NCBI GenBank assembly: GCA_905215325.1
Contig: CAJMPP010000023.1
Coordinates: forward strand, 1 to 41,411
Direction of reading: 5' to 3'
Source: an uncultured bacterium
Lineage (GTDB): Bacteria > Actinomycetota > Coriobacteriia > Coriobacteriales > Eggerthellaceae
DNA: 41,411 nt
The notes beneath the pieces were generated by a model. The model did not search any database. It was not told the DNA's origin and saw only the letters and a list, made by a program, of their open reading frames with translations. Shown here piece by piece: positions 1 to 8,058 of this stretch (position 1 is its first letter; the number at the start of each line of letters is the position of its first letter). Position numbers and translations under genes: made by a program.

Positions 1-1051
1 CGGCCCAGCGGCGGTTGGGGACGACGACGCAGGTGAAGGCCTCGCGCGCATCCTCCTGGCCGTCCATCAGCTCGCGCAGGTACTTCGTCAGGCCGTTGAG
101 CTCGTCCTCGGGCGTGTTCCACTTGATGGACTGCACGCCCTGCGGCAGGCCCTCGGCCCCGGCGGCGCGCTCGATGGGCGTGGCGCTGCCGGCGATGTAG
201 GCGCTATCCATGTCGCCTTCGGTGCACAGCGCGTCGGCGAGCGTGATGATCTGCGGGTTTCCGAACGCGCCCTGCAGATGGAACACCTCCACGTCGTGGC
301 GCACGGCCTCGAACTTCAGGAATCCCTCGATGTAGGGGTGGTTGCCGCGCTTGGACATCATCTGGTTGGGGTTGCCCGTCACCATGATCTGCTTGTCGGC
401 CAGCAGGCACAGCACCGTCTGCTCGGCGTGGGAGAAGTTCTGGAAGTCGTCGGCCAGCACGTAGGCGAAGCTGCCGCGCGCGCCCTCGCCGGCGTCGCTT
501 TTCAGGAAGTCGGCGGCCAGCATGGGCGCCTCGCCGGCCAGCATGGCGCCGCGCAGCTTCAGGATGCGCGTGGCGTAGGCCAGCAGGTTGTCCGCCGCGG
601 TGCCGGCATTCCACTCCTCGCGCGGCTCGTAGCCGGCCATCTTGCGGTCCAGGAAGCCCAGCATGCTGCGCAGCTTGCGCGGATGCTCGCCGATGGTCTT
701 CAGATCCTCCAGGAAGAAGTTGTACTCGGCGCTGTTGAGGATGCGCGGCACGCGGCCGGTGGCCTCGCGGGCGGTGGGCTGGTCGAGCACCGACACGGCG
801 GCGTCGAGCGCGGTGCACACGCGCACCGACAGGGCGGCGCCGATGAGGTTTGCGGGAAGGGCGCGGCGAAGGCGCTTGCGGAAGGCCTGCGCGGCGAAGG
901 CGTTGGTGACCGCTACCAAGATGGATGCGGGAGCTTCCCCGTTCTGGATAAGGTGCGCGCAGCGCGCCACGAGCGCCTGCGTCTTGCCGCTGCGCTCGGC
1001 GCCCTCGACCTTGGCGAGGCGCCCATCGAATGCGGCGATGGTATCTATCAT
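1..1051 (-). CDS. UvrD/Rep-like superfamily I helicase, C-terminus outside window
   Basis: The frame is open from an ATG at 1051 to the window edge, giving about 350 residues. GGGAG lies 6 nt before the start. Residues 17-24 (GAERSGKT) form a Walker A loop in the position of helicase motif I. A Walker B-like DDFQN is at about 201-205, where family members usually have DExQD, and the following NPNQ resembles the GDxxQ motif III. The order of motifs is that of UvrD/PcrA DNA helicases, which unwind DNA using ATP. The substitution of Asp for the catalytic Glu is unusual, so activity may be altered. The next gene upstream on the same strand (1259-2083) may be co-transcribed. Assignment to superfamily I is fairly secure; the precise subfamily is not. 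Confidence 0.72.
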   Translation of the reverse strand, partial: MIDTIAAFDGRLAKVEGAERSGKTQALVARCAHLIQNGEAPASILVAVTNAFAAQAFRKRLRRALPANLIGAALSVRVCTALDAAVSVLDQPTAREATGRVPRILNSAEYNFFLEDLKTIGEHPRKLRSMLGFLDRKMAGYEPREEWNAGTAADNLLAYATRILKLRGAMLAGEAPMLAADFLKSDAGEGARGSFAYVLADDFQNFSHAEQTVLCLLADKQIMVTGNPNQMMSKRGNHPYIEGFLKFEAVRHDVEVFHLQGAFGNPQIITLADALCTEGDMDSAYIAGSATPIERAAGAEGLPQGVQSIKWNTPEDELNGLTKYLRELMDGQEDAREAFTCVVVPNRRWA

Positions 1052-1237
1052 GTGAAACTCCCTTCGGTAGCGGCTATCTGGGGCCCCGTCGTGCGCACAT
1101 GGCATGCGGCGGGGCGGTTTTCAAAAGGTGGCGAAGGCGTTGCCGCGCAGGCGGCGCCTTCTGGCGGGCGCGGCTGTTCTGCGGCGGGGCGGCGTGTGCG
1201 CCCTCCAGCGGGCCTGGTGGCCTGGCGGCGGGGAGCG

Positions 1238-1254
1238 CTTGCGGCCCCCGCAAG
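1238..1254 (-). terminator. possible hairpin terminator after the 1259-2083 gene
   Basis: A perfect 7-bp stem (CTTGCGG/CCGCAAG) with a 3-nt loop begins a few bases after the stop codon of the upstream minus-strand gene. There is no U-run, so termination is uncertain and read-through into the helicase gene is possible. Confidence 0.3.
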
Positions 1255-1258
1255 GCCT

Positions 1259-2083
1259 TTAGGCCTCGAACACCTTGCTCGTGCCGTCAGTATACTCCAC
1301 GGTCCACGTGCGGTACGTCGGCGCGAACGTAGGCTCATCAAGTTCGAACACAAGCTCCGGCGGCTCCATGCCGCCGCCGTCGACGGCATGCGCATCGGCC
1401 TCCATCAGCTCGGGCGATTCCAGGAACGCCTCTGCGGCGGCTGCCTCTGCGGCGGCGCGCTCGGCTTCGGCAGCGGCCTCGGCCTCTGCGGCGGCTGCCT
1501 CCTCGGCGGCCTTGCGCTCGGCGAACGCGGCTGCGCCGGCTTCCACCTGCGCGGCCCAATCGTCATCGGAGGGCATGCTCACGCGGGCGATCGAGCCGGT
1601 GTCGCCCAGCTTGCCCTCGTTGTAAGCGTCGCGCACGAGCGAGAGCATGCCGGCGGCGTCCTCGGCGATGCCGCTCGCGTCGTTCATGCGCAGGCGCACG
1701 GGCAGCGTGCCGTTCTGCAGGTCCACCTCAAGCCACGTGAACGCAAGCTCGCGCCCGCCCTCGATCTCCTTCTGGCGCTTGTTGTAGATGAGCGCCTGGT
1801 TGCCCAGCTTGCGGAACTGGTTGCGGAACCAATCGCGCATCACGTCGTTCCACAGCTCGTCGGAGCCCTCCTCGTCTGCCGCCAGATACTGGCGCGTGCC
1901 CAGCTTCACCAACATGCGCATGGTGTTCTCCCCCGGGGCATCCTCGCCCGCGGCGGCGTGCGTTCGCACCAGCGTCGACCCGACGTAGGCGTAGCTGCGG
2001 CCGACCTCCAGGCGCAGCTCCTCGCAGTCCACGCGCTCGTCCAGGTCCAGTATCAGCGTCATCGAAGGCCTTGGTTGTGCCAT
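1259..2083 (-). CDS. conserved hypothetical protein with Ala/Glu-rich coiled segment
   Basis: 274 residues from the ATG at 2083; an in-frame start further upstream would add 52 residues of unconvincing, Arg-rich sequence. I do not recognise the family. Residues 1-170 look globular and mixed alpha/beta, starting with a strand-like TLILDLDE. Residues about 180-220 are almost entirely Ala, Glu and Arg and should form a helix or coiled coil. The C-terminal 50 residues are acidic and end in a short aromatic beta-like stretch. There is no signal peptide or membrane segment, so it is probably cytoplasmic. It lies upstream of the helicase-like gene on the same strand and divergently from the molybdoenzyme operon. 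Confidence 0.7.
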   Translation of the reverse strand: MAQPRPSMTLILDLDERVDCEELRLEVGRSYAYVGSTLVRTHAAAGEDAPGENTMRMLVKLGTRQYLAADEEGSDELWNDVMRDWFRNQFRKLGNQALIYNKRQKEIEGGRELAFTWLEVDLQNGTLPVRLRMNDASGIAEDAAGMLSLVRDAYNEGKLGDTGSIARVSMPSDDDWAAQVEAGAAAFAERKAAEEAAAAEAEAAAEAERAAAEAAAAEAFLESPELMEADAHAVDGGGMEPPELVFELDEPTFAPTYRTWTVEYTDGTSKVFEA

Positions 2084-2206
2084 GTCCTTTACCCCTAACT
2101 CTTCGTTCGGCGAATGCCTCGCGGGCTGCCGGAATCGGGCCCGCCCCAGGTCATCCGCCTGCGTCCTCTTCGCTAACCAAAGTATAAATGCCCAGTTCAG
2201 CGCAAA

Positions 2207-2225
2207 ATCATCCCGCAAGGATGAT
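2207..2225. promoter_or_regulatory. operator-like palindrome upstream of the molybdoenzyme operon
   Basis: ATCATCC-CGCAA-GGATGAT is a perfect 7-bp inverted repeat with a 5-nt centre. A TACAAT -10 box at 2239-2244 places the palindrome over the -35 position, where an activator would bind. No good -35 hexamer is visible, as expected for activator-dependent promoters. The motif seen directly is the palindrome; its regulatory role is inferred. Membrane-bound LuxR regulators are the usual controllers of such operons in this family. Confidence 0.5.
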
Positions 2226-2238
2226 ATGCGCGCGCTCA

Positions 2239-2244
2239 TACAAT
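2239..2244 (+). promoter_or_regulatory. candidate -10 box (TACAAT) for the molybdoenzyme operon
   Basis: TACAAT begins 13 bp after the end of the palindrome at 2207-2225. It predicts transcription starting near 2251 and a leader of about 195 nt before the ATG at 2448. Confidence 0.4.
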
Positions 2245-2292
2245 CCCACCCTTATGATTCCCCTCCGGCGCACCGCCGTACCATCGGGTCAT

Positions 2293-2404
2293 CGCATTGG
2301 GAACGCTGCGCCGTAGCCGCATCCGGCCCAGCCGCCACCTCCTCCCTCCCTTCCCCCTTGCAGGCGGAGGCAGGGTGCCGGCACGGCGCCGCGTTCCCAA
2401 TGCG
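2293..2404 (+). repeat. long inverted repeat in the molybdoenzyme leader
   Basis: The left arm 2293-2313 and right arm 2384-2404 are complementary at 20 of 21 positions; the one mismatch is T2307 against C2390. The core CGCATTGGGAACGC is perfectly mirrored. The 70-nt loop contains a polypyrimidine tract (about 2336-2359) partly complementary to the purine-rich ribosome-binding region at about 2430-2444. In RNA this would be a stable stem ending 43 nt before the start codon. Alternatively the arms could be two inverted protein sites. Confidence 0.7.
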
Positions 2405-2447
2405 GAGGACGAAGGAGAAACGAATCAGAAAAGGAGAGGAGGGGCAT

Positions 2448-5400
2448 ATGGCGAAACTATCTTTGACTCGCCGCAGCTTCCTGAAGGCGTCCGCTATGGC
2501 GGGTGCCGCCGCGACCGTAGGGTTCGCGGCAGCGCCGTCCGCGGCTCTGGCCGAGGGCGCCGACCCGACGGCCGGCGAAGTGAAGCGCATCCGCTCGTGC
2601 TGCCGCGCGTGCGGCAAGGTCGAGTGCGGCACGTGGGTCACCGTTCAGGACAACAAGGTGATCAAGGTCGAGGGCGATGAGTCCAACGCCCACAGCCGCG
2701 GCCACTGCTGCGCGAAGTCTCAGTCGTCGATGCTCGCACTGTATCACCCCGACCGTCTGCGCTACTGCCTGAAGCGCACGAACCCCAAGGGCGAGGACGA
2801 TCCCGGTTGGATCCGCATTTCCCTGGCCGATGCCTTCGATGAGGCCGGCGCCAAGTTCAACGAGATCGTGGAGAAGTACGGCGGAGAGGCCAACTTCGCC
2901 ATGGGCGGCACGTCCCGCGTGTGGGCGCAGCCCCCGTACGGCACGCTGAAGTCCATCTTCCCGACCCCGAACGCCCACCTGGCGTACGAGATCTGCAAGG
3001 GCCCGCGCCACTTCGCCGGCATCCTGACTGACGAGATCGGCTCGCCCTGGATGGAAGTCGAGCAGGGTCCGTTGGTATACGTGCAGTGGGGCACCGCCGC
3101 CGAGTACTCCAACTACGACTCCACGAACCGTACGGTCGTGGACTGCTCGCAGCGCGCTTACAAGCATATATTGGTGGACCCGCGCATGACGCCGCTGGGA
3201 AAGGAAGCCGACCTGTGGTTGCCGCTGCGCGTCGGTACCGACCTGTGCCTTTCCCTGACCTGGCTCAAGTGGATCCTGGACAACGAGGCCTACGACGACC
3301 TGTTCGTCCGCCGTTGGACCAACGCCCCGTTCCTGTGGAACCCTGAGAAGGATGGCCGCACGAAGAAGGGCTGGTTCCAGGAGATGAACGGCGGCGTGGA
3401 TATGGAATCCCGTATCCTGACCGAGGCAGACGTCGACCGCGAGTGGATCAGCCAGTGGTGGGAGCCGGCGGACGAGAAGTACAGCTATCGCCGCTTCATC
3501 TGCTGGGACGAGAACAACAACAAGCCCACCTACTGGGATGCCGAGGCGTGCCAGTGGGAAGGCGAGAAGCATAAGATCCCGACGACCGGTACCTGGATCG
3601 AGCATCCGTACAAGCCGATCATCGCCGACGCATGGCTGCCCGACCCGTCGCACTTCGCCGACCCGGCCGACCCGTCTTACGACGCGTACTGGAACGAGGG
3701 CAACGAGGGCGGCAAGAAGTCCAACCCCATGGGCCTGCCGAAGAACCCCGCGCTGTTCCCCGGCGGCGTGGACATCAAGCTGAAGAACGGCACCACCATC
3801 AAGGCCGGCACGGTTTGGGAGGCCTTCTCCGACAGCCTGTCCGAGTACACTCCCGAGTACTGCGAGAGCGTGACCGAGGTTCCCGCCGAGAAGATCGTCG
3901 AGGCCGTGAAGATCTACACCACGCGCCTGAACCCCCTGCACGGCAACGGCGGCATCCACTACCAGCTGGCTCCCGACCAGACGGGCCACGCGGTGCAGAA
4001 CTCCCGTGCCCTGCAGCTGATCGCCTGCATCACCGGCAACTCCGACGAGCCCGCCGGCAACCGCGGCTCCTCCAAGGCCGAGGTCGACGGCTGCTGCGGC
4101 CGCGCGAACATGAAGGTCACCGACCATGCTCCTCAGGACTGGGGCATCCGCGAGGGCGTGGGCACCATGGAGCTGGGCAACACCCCGCGCGACCTGTCCA
4201 TCGAGGACCAGGTGCCGCTGATCCAGAACTTCGTGCAGCACCTCATCGACGTGAAGTCCCCGCTGGCCGAGCGCTATGGCAACCACGTGCCCTCCGCCGA
4301 GGAGGCTCGCTGGATCGCCGAGCGCAAGGGCGGCGCTTACAAGAGCTCCCGCGCATGGCCGGGCCTGAAGACCAGCTTCGACAGCAATGCCAAGCAGATC
4401 TCCGCAGAGCGCTTCCCGCTGCTTCGCTACTGGAACCGCTGGGCCGACTCCGCGACCATCTGGGACTCCATCAACGGCATCGACACCCCGTATCAGATCC
4501 ACGGCGGCGTGTGCATGTCCGGCGACTTCATGAACGAGTCCAACCTGCTTGAGGCCTGGGAGGCCCTGACCCGCCTGGACTTCTGGCTGGACTTCAACCT
4601 GTGGAGCTGCCCGAACAACGGCTGCGCCGACATCGTCATCCCCGTCCTGCACTGGCTCGAGGTCAACACCGGCCGCGTGTCCCAGGGCGCCGGCGGCATC
4701 TTCGGCGCAGGCCAGCGCGCCGTCGAGCCTATGGGCGATTGCATCTACGACCCGGTCGCCGTCATCTGCCTGTACCTGGGCATGGCGAAGGCGGTCTCTG
4801 GCAAGGAGCATCCGACCCGCGCCGACATCCCCGCCGACCGCGCGTCCGTGATCTGGAACGACCGCGACCTGAACTATGACGGCTGGAACAACCTGGACTA
4901 CAACGAGTTCGTGCAGATGGGCGGCAGCATCACCTACGAGCAGCAGGAGTATCGCGTGCTCAAGGACGCTACCGACTGGTGGCGCATCGAGGAGTTCAAG
5001 GACAAGGAGGGCAAACCTGAGCAGGTCATCCCGGCGTTCCCGAGCTATGCCGCTGCCGAGCAGCCCGCGCAGGCCATCAACGACGTGGCGGGCCCGGACT
5101 TCCCCGAGTACGCCGCGAAGTTCCAGGAAGAGGGCTGGTTCGACTGCCGCAAGTGGCATCCCGAGCGTTGGGGCACGTATCGTCGCTGGGAGATGGGTTA
5201 CCGTCGCCAGCAGGGCGGCTACAACCTGTATTCCGCCATCGACGAGAAGTGCGGCTTCATGACCCCGACCGCCAAGGTCGAGGTGTGGTCCACCATCGCC
5301 GAGACCTACATTCCGGACACCACCAAAACGTTCGCGGAGAGCTGCAGCCCGGACCGTGCCGCCTATGACGGGAAGATCCCCGACATCGACAAGTTCCCGC

Positions 5401-6239
5401 ACTGGTTCGAGCCGAAGAACTCCAAGGTCGAGGCTCCGCGCTACTACCACAAGGACCAGGCGGACCAGATCGCCACGACGGACTCCTACATCAACGACAA
5501 CTACAAGGGCGATCATCTGATGGAGGAGTACAAGGAGAACCTGCAGAAGTACGGCGACGACCACGCGTTCATCATGACCACCGGTTCCCGTCAGCCCGTG
5601 TACTTCCACTCCGAGCACCGTCAGCTGCCCTGGTGCCGCGAGCTGTGGCCGTCCCCGCGCGTCGAGATTAACCCGAAGGACGCCGCGCGCATGGGCATCG
5701 AGCAGGGCGACTGGGTTTGGATCCGCACCCCGTGGGGCGCGGTTCGCGAGGTCGCCGACCTGTACTACGGCATCAAGGAAGGCACCATCAACGCCAACCA
5801 TGCCTGGTGGTACCCCGAGATGGACACCGCAAGCCACGGCTTCGAGCTGGTCGGCATCAACTGCTGCATGGACAAGTACGCCCAGTGCTGGGTGTGCGGC
5901 GCCTCGCAGCTGCGCGGCATCCCGGCGCTGATCTACAAGGCCACGGCGGAGAACTCCCCGTTCAAGAACCCGGTGCCGTGCGATCCGAAGGGCAACCCCG
6001 CCATCACGAACGCCAACGACCCGCGTCTGAAGGAATGGCTGTCCAACGACCCGCGTCTTGCCGACGCCAAGGTGGAGCTGACCTTCGCCAACATGGATGC
6101 GAAGGGCTGCCAGCCGTCCATCCAATCCCCGGATGCCCTGGTCACCGGCAAGCTGCCCAAGGGCGAGCGCGGAAGCGATGCTCTCGGCCAGTACAGCAAT
6201 AAAGGCCAGCTGAGCGACAAGCTCGGCTCTTACAAATAA
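2448..6239 (+). CDS. Tat-exported molybdopterin oxidoreductase, catechol-dehydroxylase-like catalytic subunit
   Basis: 1263 residues from the ATG at 2448, preceded by AAGGAGAGGAGGGG. The N-terminus has a twin-arginine signal (TRRSFLK at 7-13, then a hydrophobic stretch and an Ala-rich cleavage region). Cysteines at 51/52, 55, 60 and 87/88 fit the [4Fe-4S] site of the DMSO reductase family. The segment around C183 (EICKGPRH) is where the family places its Mo-ligating residue, so Cys ligation is likely. The molydopterin-binding C-terminal domain runs from about 1037 to 1180. From memory, the CCRxCGK..CG and ICKGPRHFA motifs resemble Eggerthella dopamine dehydroxylase and related catechol dehydroxylases. 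The actual substrate is unknown. It heads a co-directional operon with Fe-S and anchor subunits. The protein should work outside the membrane as the terminal reductase of an anaerobic respiratory chain. Confidence 0.88.
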   Translation: MAKLSLTRRSFLKASAMAGAAATVGFAAAPSAALAEGADPTAGEVKRIRSCCRACGKVECGTWVTVQDNKVIKVEGDESNAHSRGHCCAKSQSSMLALYHPDRLRYCLKRTNPKGEDDPGWIRISLADAFDEAGAKFNEIVEKYGGEANFAMGGTSRVWAQPPYGTLKSIFPTPNAHLAYEICKGPRHFAGILTDEIGSPWMEVEQGPLVYVQWGTAAEYSNYDSTNRTVVDCSQRAYKHILVDPRMTPLGKEADLWLPLRVGTDLCLSLTWLKWILDNEAYDDLFVRRWTNAPFLWNPEKDGRTKKGWFQEMNGGVDMESRILTEADVDREWISQWWEPADEKYSYRRFICWDENNNKPTYWDAEACQWEGEKHKIPTTGTWIEHPYKPIIADAWLPDPSHFADPADPSYDAYWNEGNEGGKKSNPMGLPKNPALFPGGVDIKLKNGTTIKAGTVWEAFSDSLSEYTPEYCESVTEVPAEKIVEAVKIYTTRLNPLHGNGGIHYQLAPDQTGHAVQNSRALQLIACITGNSDEPAGNRGSSKAEVDGCCGRANMKVTDHAPQDWGIREGVGTMELGNTPRDLSIEDQVPLIQNFVQHLIDVKSPLAERYGNHVPSAEEARWIAERKGGAYKSSRAWPGLKTSFDSNAKQISAERFPLLRYWNRWADSATIWDSINGIDTPYQIHGGVCMSGDFMNESNLLEAWEALTRLDFWLDFNLWSCPNNGCADIVIPVLHWLEVNTGRVSQGAGGIFGAGQRAVEPMGDCIYDPVAVICLYLGMAKAVSGKEHPTRADIPADRASVIWNDRDLNYDGWNNLDYNEFVQMGGSITYEQQEYRVLKDATDWWRIEEFKDKEGKPEQVIPAFPSYAAAEQPAQAINDVAGPDFPEYAAKFQEEGWFDCRKWHPERWGTYRRWEMGYRRQQGGYNLYSAIDEKCGFMTPTAKVEVWSTIAETYIPDTTKTFAESCSPDRAAYDGKIPDIDKFPHWFEPKNSKVEAPRYYHKDQADQIATTDSYINDNYKGDHLMEEYKENLQKYGDDHAFIMTTGSRQPVYFHSEHRQLPWCRELWPSPRVEINPKDAARMGIEQGDWVWIRTPWGAVREVADLYYGIKEGTINANHAWWYPEMDTASHGFELVGINCCMDKYAQCWVCGASQLRGIPALIYKATAENSPFKNPVPCDPKGNPAITNANDPRLKEWLSNDPRLADAKVELTFANMDAKGCQPSIQSPDALVTGKLPKGERGSDALGQYSNKGQLSDKLGSYK

Positions 6240-6258
6240 GGAAAGGAGGTAACAACCC

Positions 6259-6918
6259 ATGGCAAATTACGCGATCATCACCGACCTGAACCGTTGCACC
6301 GGCTGCTTGGCCTGCACGGTCGCCTGCAAGGCGATCAACGGCGTCGACGTCGGCAACTTCTGGATCAAGACGCTGCGCATCGGTCCGCACCCCATCGAGG
6401 GCGGCTCGGGCGAATTCCCGGACGTGGAGATGTACTTCCTTCCGGTCCAGTGCCAGCACTGCAAGAACCCCGAGTGCGTGCGCGTGTGCCCGACCGGCGC
6501 GTCCCATATCCGCGAGGACGGCACCGTGCAGATCGACAAGTCCAAGTGCATCGGCTGCCGCTTCTGCGCGCTGGCCTGCCCTTATGGCGTGCGTTATCTC
6601 AATGAGGAGGAGCGCGTCGTCGAGAAGTGCACCATGTGCGAGCAGCGCATCAGCCAAGGCGAGCTGCCGCAGTGCGTGGCCCAGTGCGGCGCCCGCGCCC
6701 GCTTCTTCGGCGACCTTGACAAGGGCGTCGACAACTTCGAGGGCCCGGCGCATCCGGACAGCCCCGGCTGCCAGTACGACGAGATGACCAAGACCCGCGT
6801 CAAGCTCAAGGATTACGTCGAGGCGTACACGGAAAGCGATATCCATCATCTCAAGGACGCAGGCAACGAGCCCAAGCTGATGTACCTGCTCCGCGAGGGC
6901 CGAAAGTGGAGGGAGTAG
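6259..6918 (+). CDS. DmsB-like four-cluster 4Fe-4S electron-transfer subunit
   Basis: 219 residues, starting 19 bp after the catalytic gene behind GGAAAGGAGG. Four cysteine groups are visible: CTGCLACTVAC at 13-23, CQHCKNPECVRVCP, CIGCRFCALACP, and CTMCEQ with a later CVAQC. This matches the four [4Fe-4S] clusters of DmsB, PhsB and NrfC, which carry electrons from the membrane anchor to the molybdenum subunit. It has no signal of its own and should be exported with the Tat-signal catalytic subunit. The C-terminal 50 residues after the last cluster are typical in length. Confidence in the role is high. Confidence 0.93.
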   Translation: MANYAIITDLNRCTGCLACTVACKAINGVDVGNFWIKTLRIGPHPIEGGSGEFPDVEMYFLPVQCQHCKNPECVRVCPTGASHIREDGTVQIDKSKCIGCRFCALACPYGVRYLNEEERVVEKCTMCEQRISQGELPQCVAQCGARARFFGDLDKGVDNFEGPAHPDSPGCQYDEMTKTRVKLKDYVEAYTESDIHHLKDAGNEPKLMYLLREGRKWRE

Positions 6919-6922
6919 ACTC

Positions 6923-7840
6923 ATGAATCCGGAATGGCCTCTAATCCTCTTCACCTTCTTCCTGTGCCTGTCCGGCGGCATCTTGGGCGCACAGGGCCTG
7001 CTCACCGTGCTCGGCAAGGGCAAGAAGATGCAGAACGCGGCGCTCATCGCCGCGCTGGCGACGCTTGTGATCGGCGGCATCTGCGTGTTCATGCACCTGC
7101 AGCATTGGGAGCGCATCTTCAACGCGTTCGGCGCGCTGCTTGCCGGTAACGGCTACGGCGTGTCCGGCATCACCCTCGAGCTGTGGGGTTGCGTCGTGGA
7201 GTTCATCGCGATCGCGCTGTTCTTCCTGTTCGCCCGCCGCGCCGAGGACGGCGTCGCCCCGAAGTGGGCCGGCATCCTGGCCATCATCGTGGGCCTGGCG
7301 CTTCCCATGGTCACCGGCGACTCCTATCTGATGTCGTCGCTGCCCACGTGGGATACCCCGCTTCTGATCGTGTACTACCTGACGAACACGGTCTTCATGG
7401 GCGGCCTGGCCGCGCTTGTGATCGCCGGCCTTACCGGCGACGTTGAAGCCCGCGACTTCATGGTCAAGACCGCCTTGGTCGGCGCCGTGGCCCAGCTGGT
7501 CATCGTGTTGGTGTACGCGATCATGATCAACGGCTCCGCCGACACGTACTCCGCCGACATCGCGTTCTACTTCGACCCGACGCTGCCCGACGTGCCCATG
7601 GTCGACCGCGCCGCCGTCGTCGGCAGCCTGCTCGCCGGCTCCAACGCCGTGATGTTCTGGCTGGGCGCCATCATCGTCGGCATCATCGCTCCGGCCGCCA
7701 TCCTGTGGCTCGGCAAGGCGAAGGAAGGCCAGCAGCTGGCCATCTACGCCGGCGGTGCAGGCGTGTGCTGCATCATCGGCGGCATCATCTGGCGCGTGCT
7801 CCTGTACTCGGCAGCGATGCATATCTTCGCCCTGTTCTAG
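6923..7840 (+). CDS. DmsC-like membrane anchor subunit, quinol-oxidising
   Basis: 305 residues from the ATG at 6923, only 4 bp after the ferredoxin subunit and preceded by GGAGGGAG. The opening residues (MNPEWPLILFTFFLCLSGG) match the first helix of DmsC-type anchors. About eight hydrophobic segments follow, ending in a short tail. DmsC anchors bind menaquinol and pass electrons to the DmsB-type subunit. The arrangement catalytic-ferredoxin-anchor is that of DmsABC. The family is diverse, so the assignment rests on the N-terminal motif, the size and the gene order. Confidence 0.85.
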   Translation: MNPEWPLILFTFFLCLSGGILGAQGLLTVLGKGKKMQNAALIAALATLVIGGICVFMHLQHWERIFNAFGALLAGNGYGVSGITLELWGCVVEFIAIALFFLFARRAEDGVAPKWAGILAIIVGLALPMVTGDSYLMSSLPTWDTPLLIVYYLTNTVFMGGLAALVIAGLTGDVEARDFMVKTALVGAVAQLVIVLVYAIMINGSADTYSADIAFYFDPTLPDVPMVDRAAVVGSLLAGSNAVMFWLGAIIVGIIAPAAILWLGKAKEGQQLAIYAGGAGVCCIIGGIIWRVLLYSAAMHIFALF

Positions 7841-7851
7841 GGAGCGAAGGG

Positions 7852-7883
7852 CGCAAGGCCGGTTCTGGTCGGCCGGCCTTGCG
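7852..7883 (+). terminator. hairpin after the DmsC-like gene
   Basis: An 11-bp perfect stem (CGCAAGGCCGG with its complement) with a 10-nt loop begins 12 bp after the stop codon. No U-run follows, so it may only partly terminate or may stabilise the upstream message. Confidence 0.5.
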
Positions 7884-7931
7884 GGCGAGTCGGCGGCGAA
7901 ACGCCTGCTCGCGCATTGAAAAGGCGTGTTG

Positions 7932-7978
7932 GAGGGGGCTTACCTGAACGCCCCGCTTTCGGCAACGGAAGCCCCCTC
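7932..7978 (+). repeat. second hairpin between the anchor and NapG-like genes
   Basis: GAGGGGGCTT and AAGCCCCCTC form a perfect 10-bp stem around a 27-nt loop. It has no U-run. It sits between the first hairpin and a third one at 7997-8012. Confidence 0.5.
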
Positions 7979-7996
7979 ATATACGCGTTTTCGAAC

Positions 7997-8012
7997 AGCC
8001 CCGACCGGGGCT
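7997..8012 (+). terminator. short GC hairpin followed by TTT
   Basis: AGCCCC-gacc-GGGGCT followed by TT is a compact terminator-like hairpin 46 bp before the NapG-like start. It is the third hairpin in the 218-bp gap and suggests reduced transcription into the downstream pair. Confidence 0.45.
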
Positions 8013-8058
8013 TTCGCGCATAGGACGAGGAATCGGAAAGACAAGGAGAGGTGTCTTC

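Noticed and set aside
278..2098. Long plus-strand open frame across the helicase and its neighbour
   Set aside because: It is the complement of two well-supported minus-strand genes and its His/Leu/Ala-rich translation has no recognisable domain.
2457..6260. Very long minus-strand open frame opposite the molybdoenzyme
   Set aside because: It is an antisense frame kept open by G+C-rich codons; translation is Val/Leu/Asp/Arg-rich without motifs, while the plus strand has a clear enzyme.
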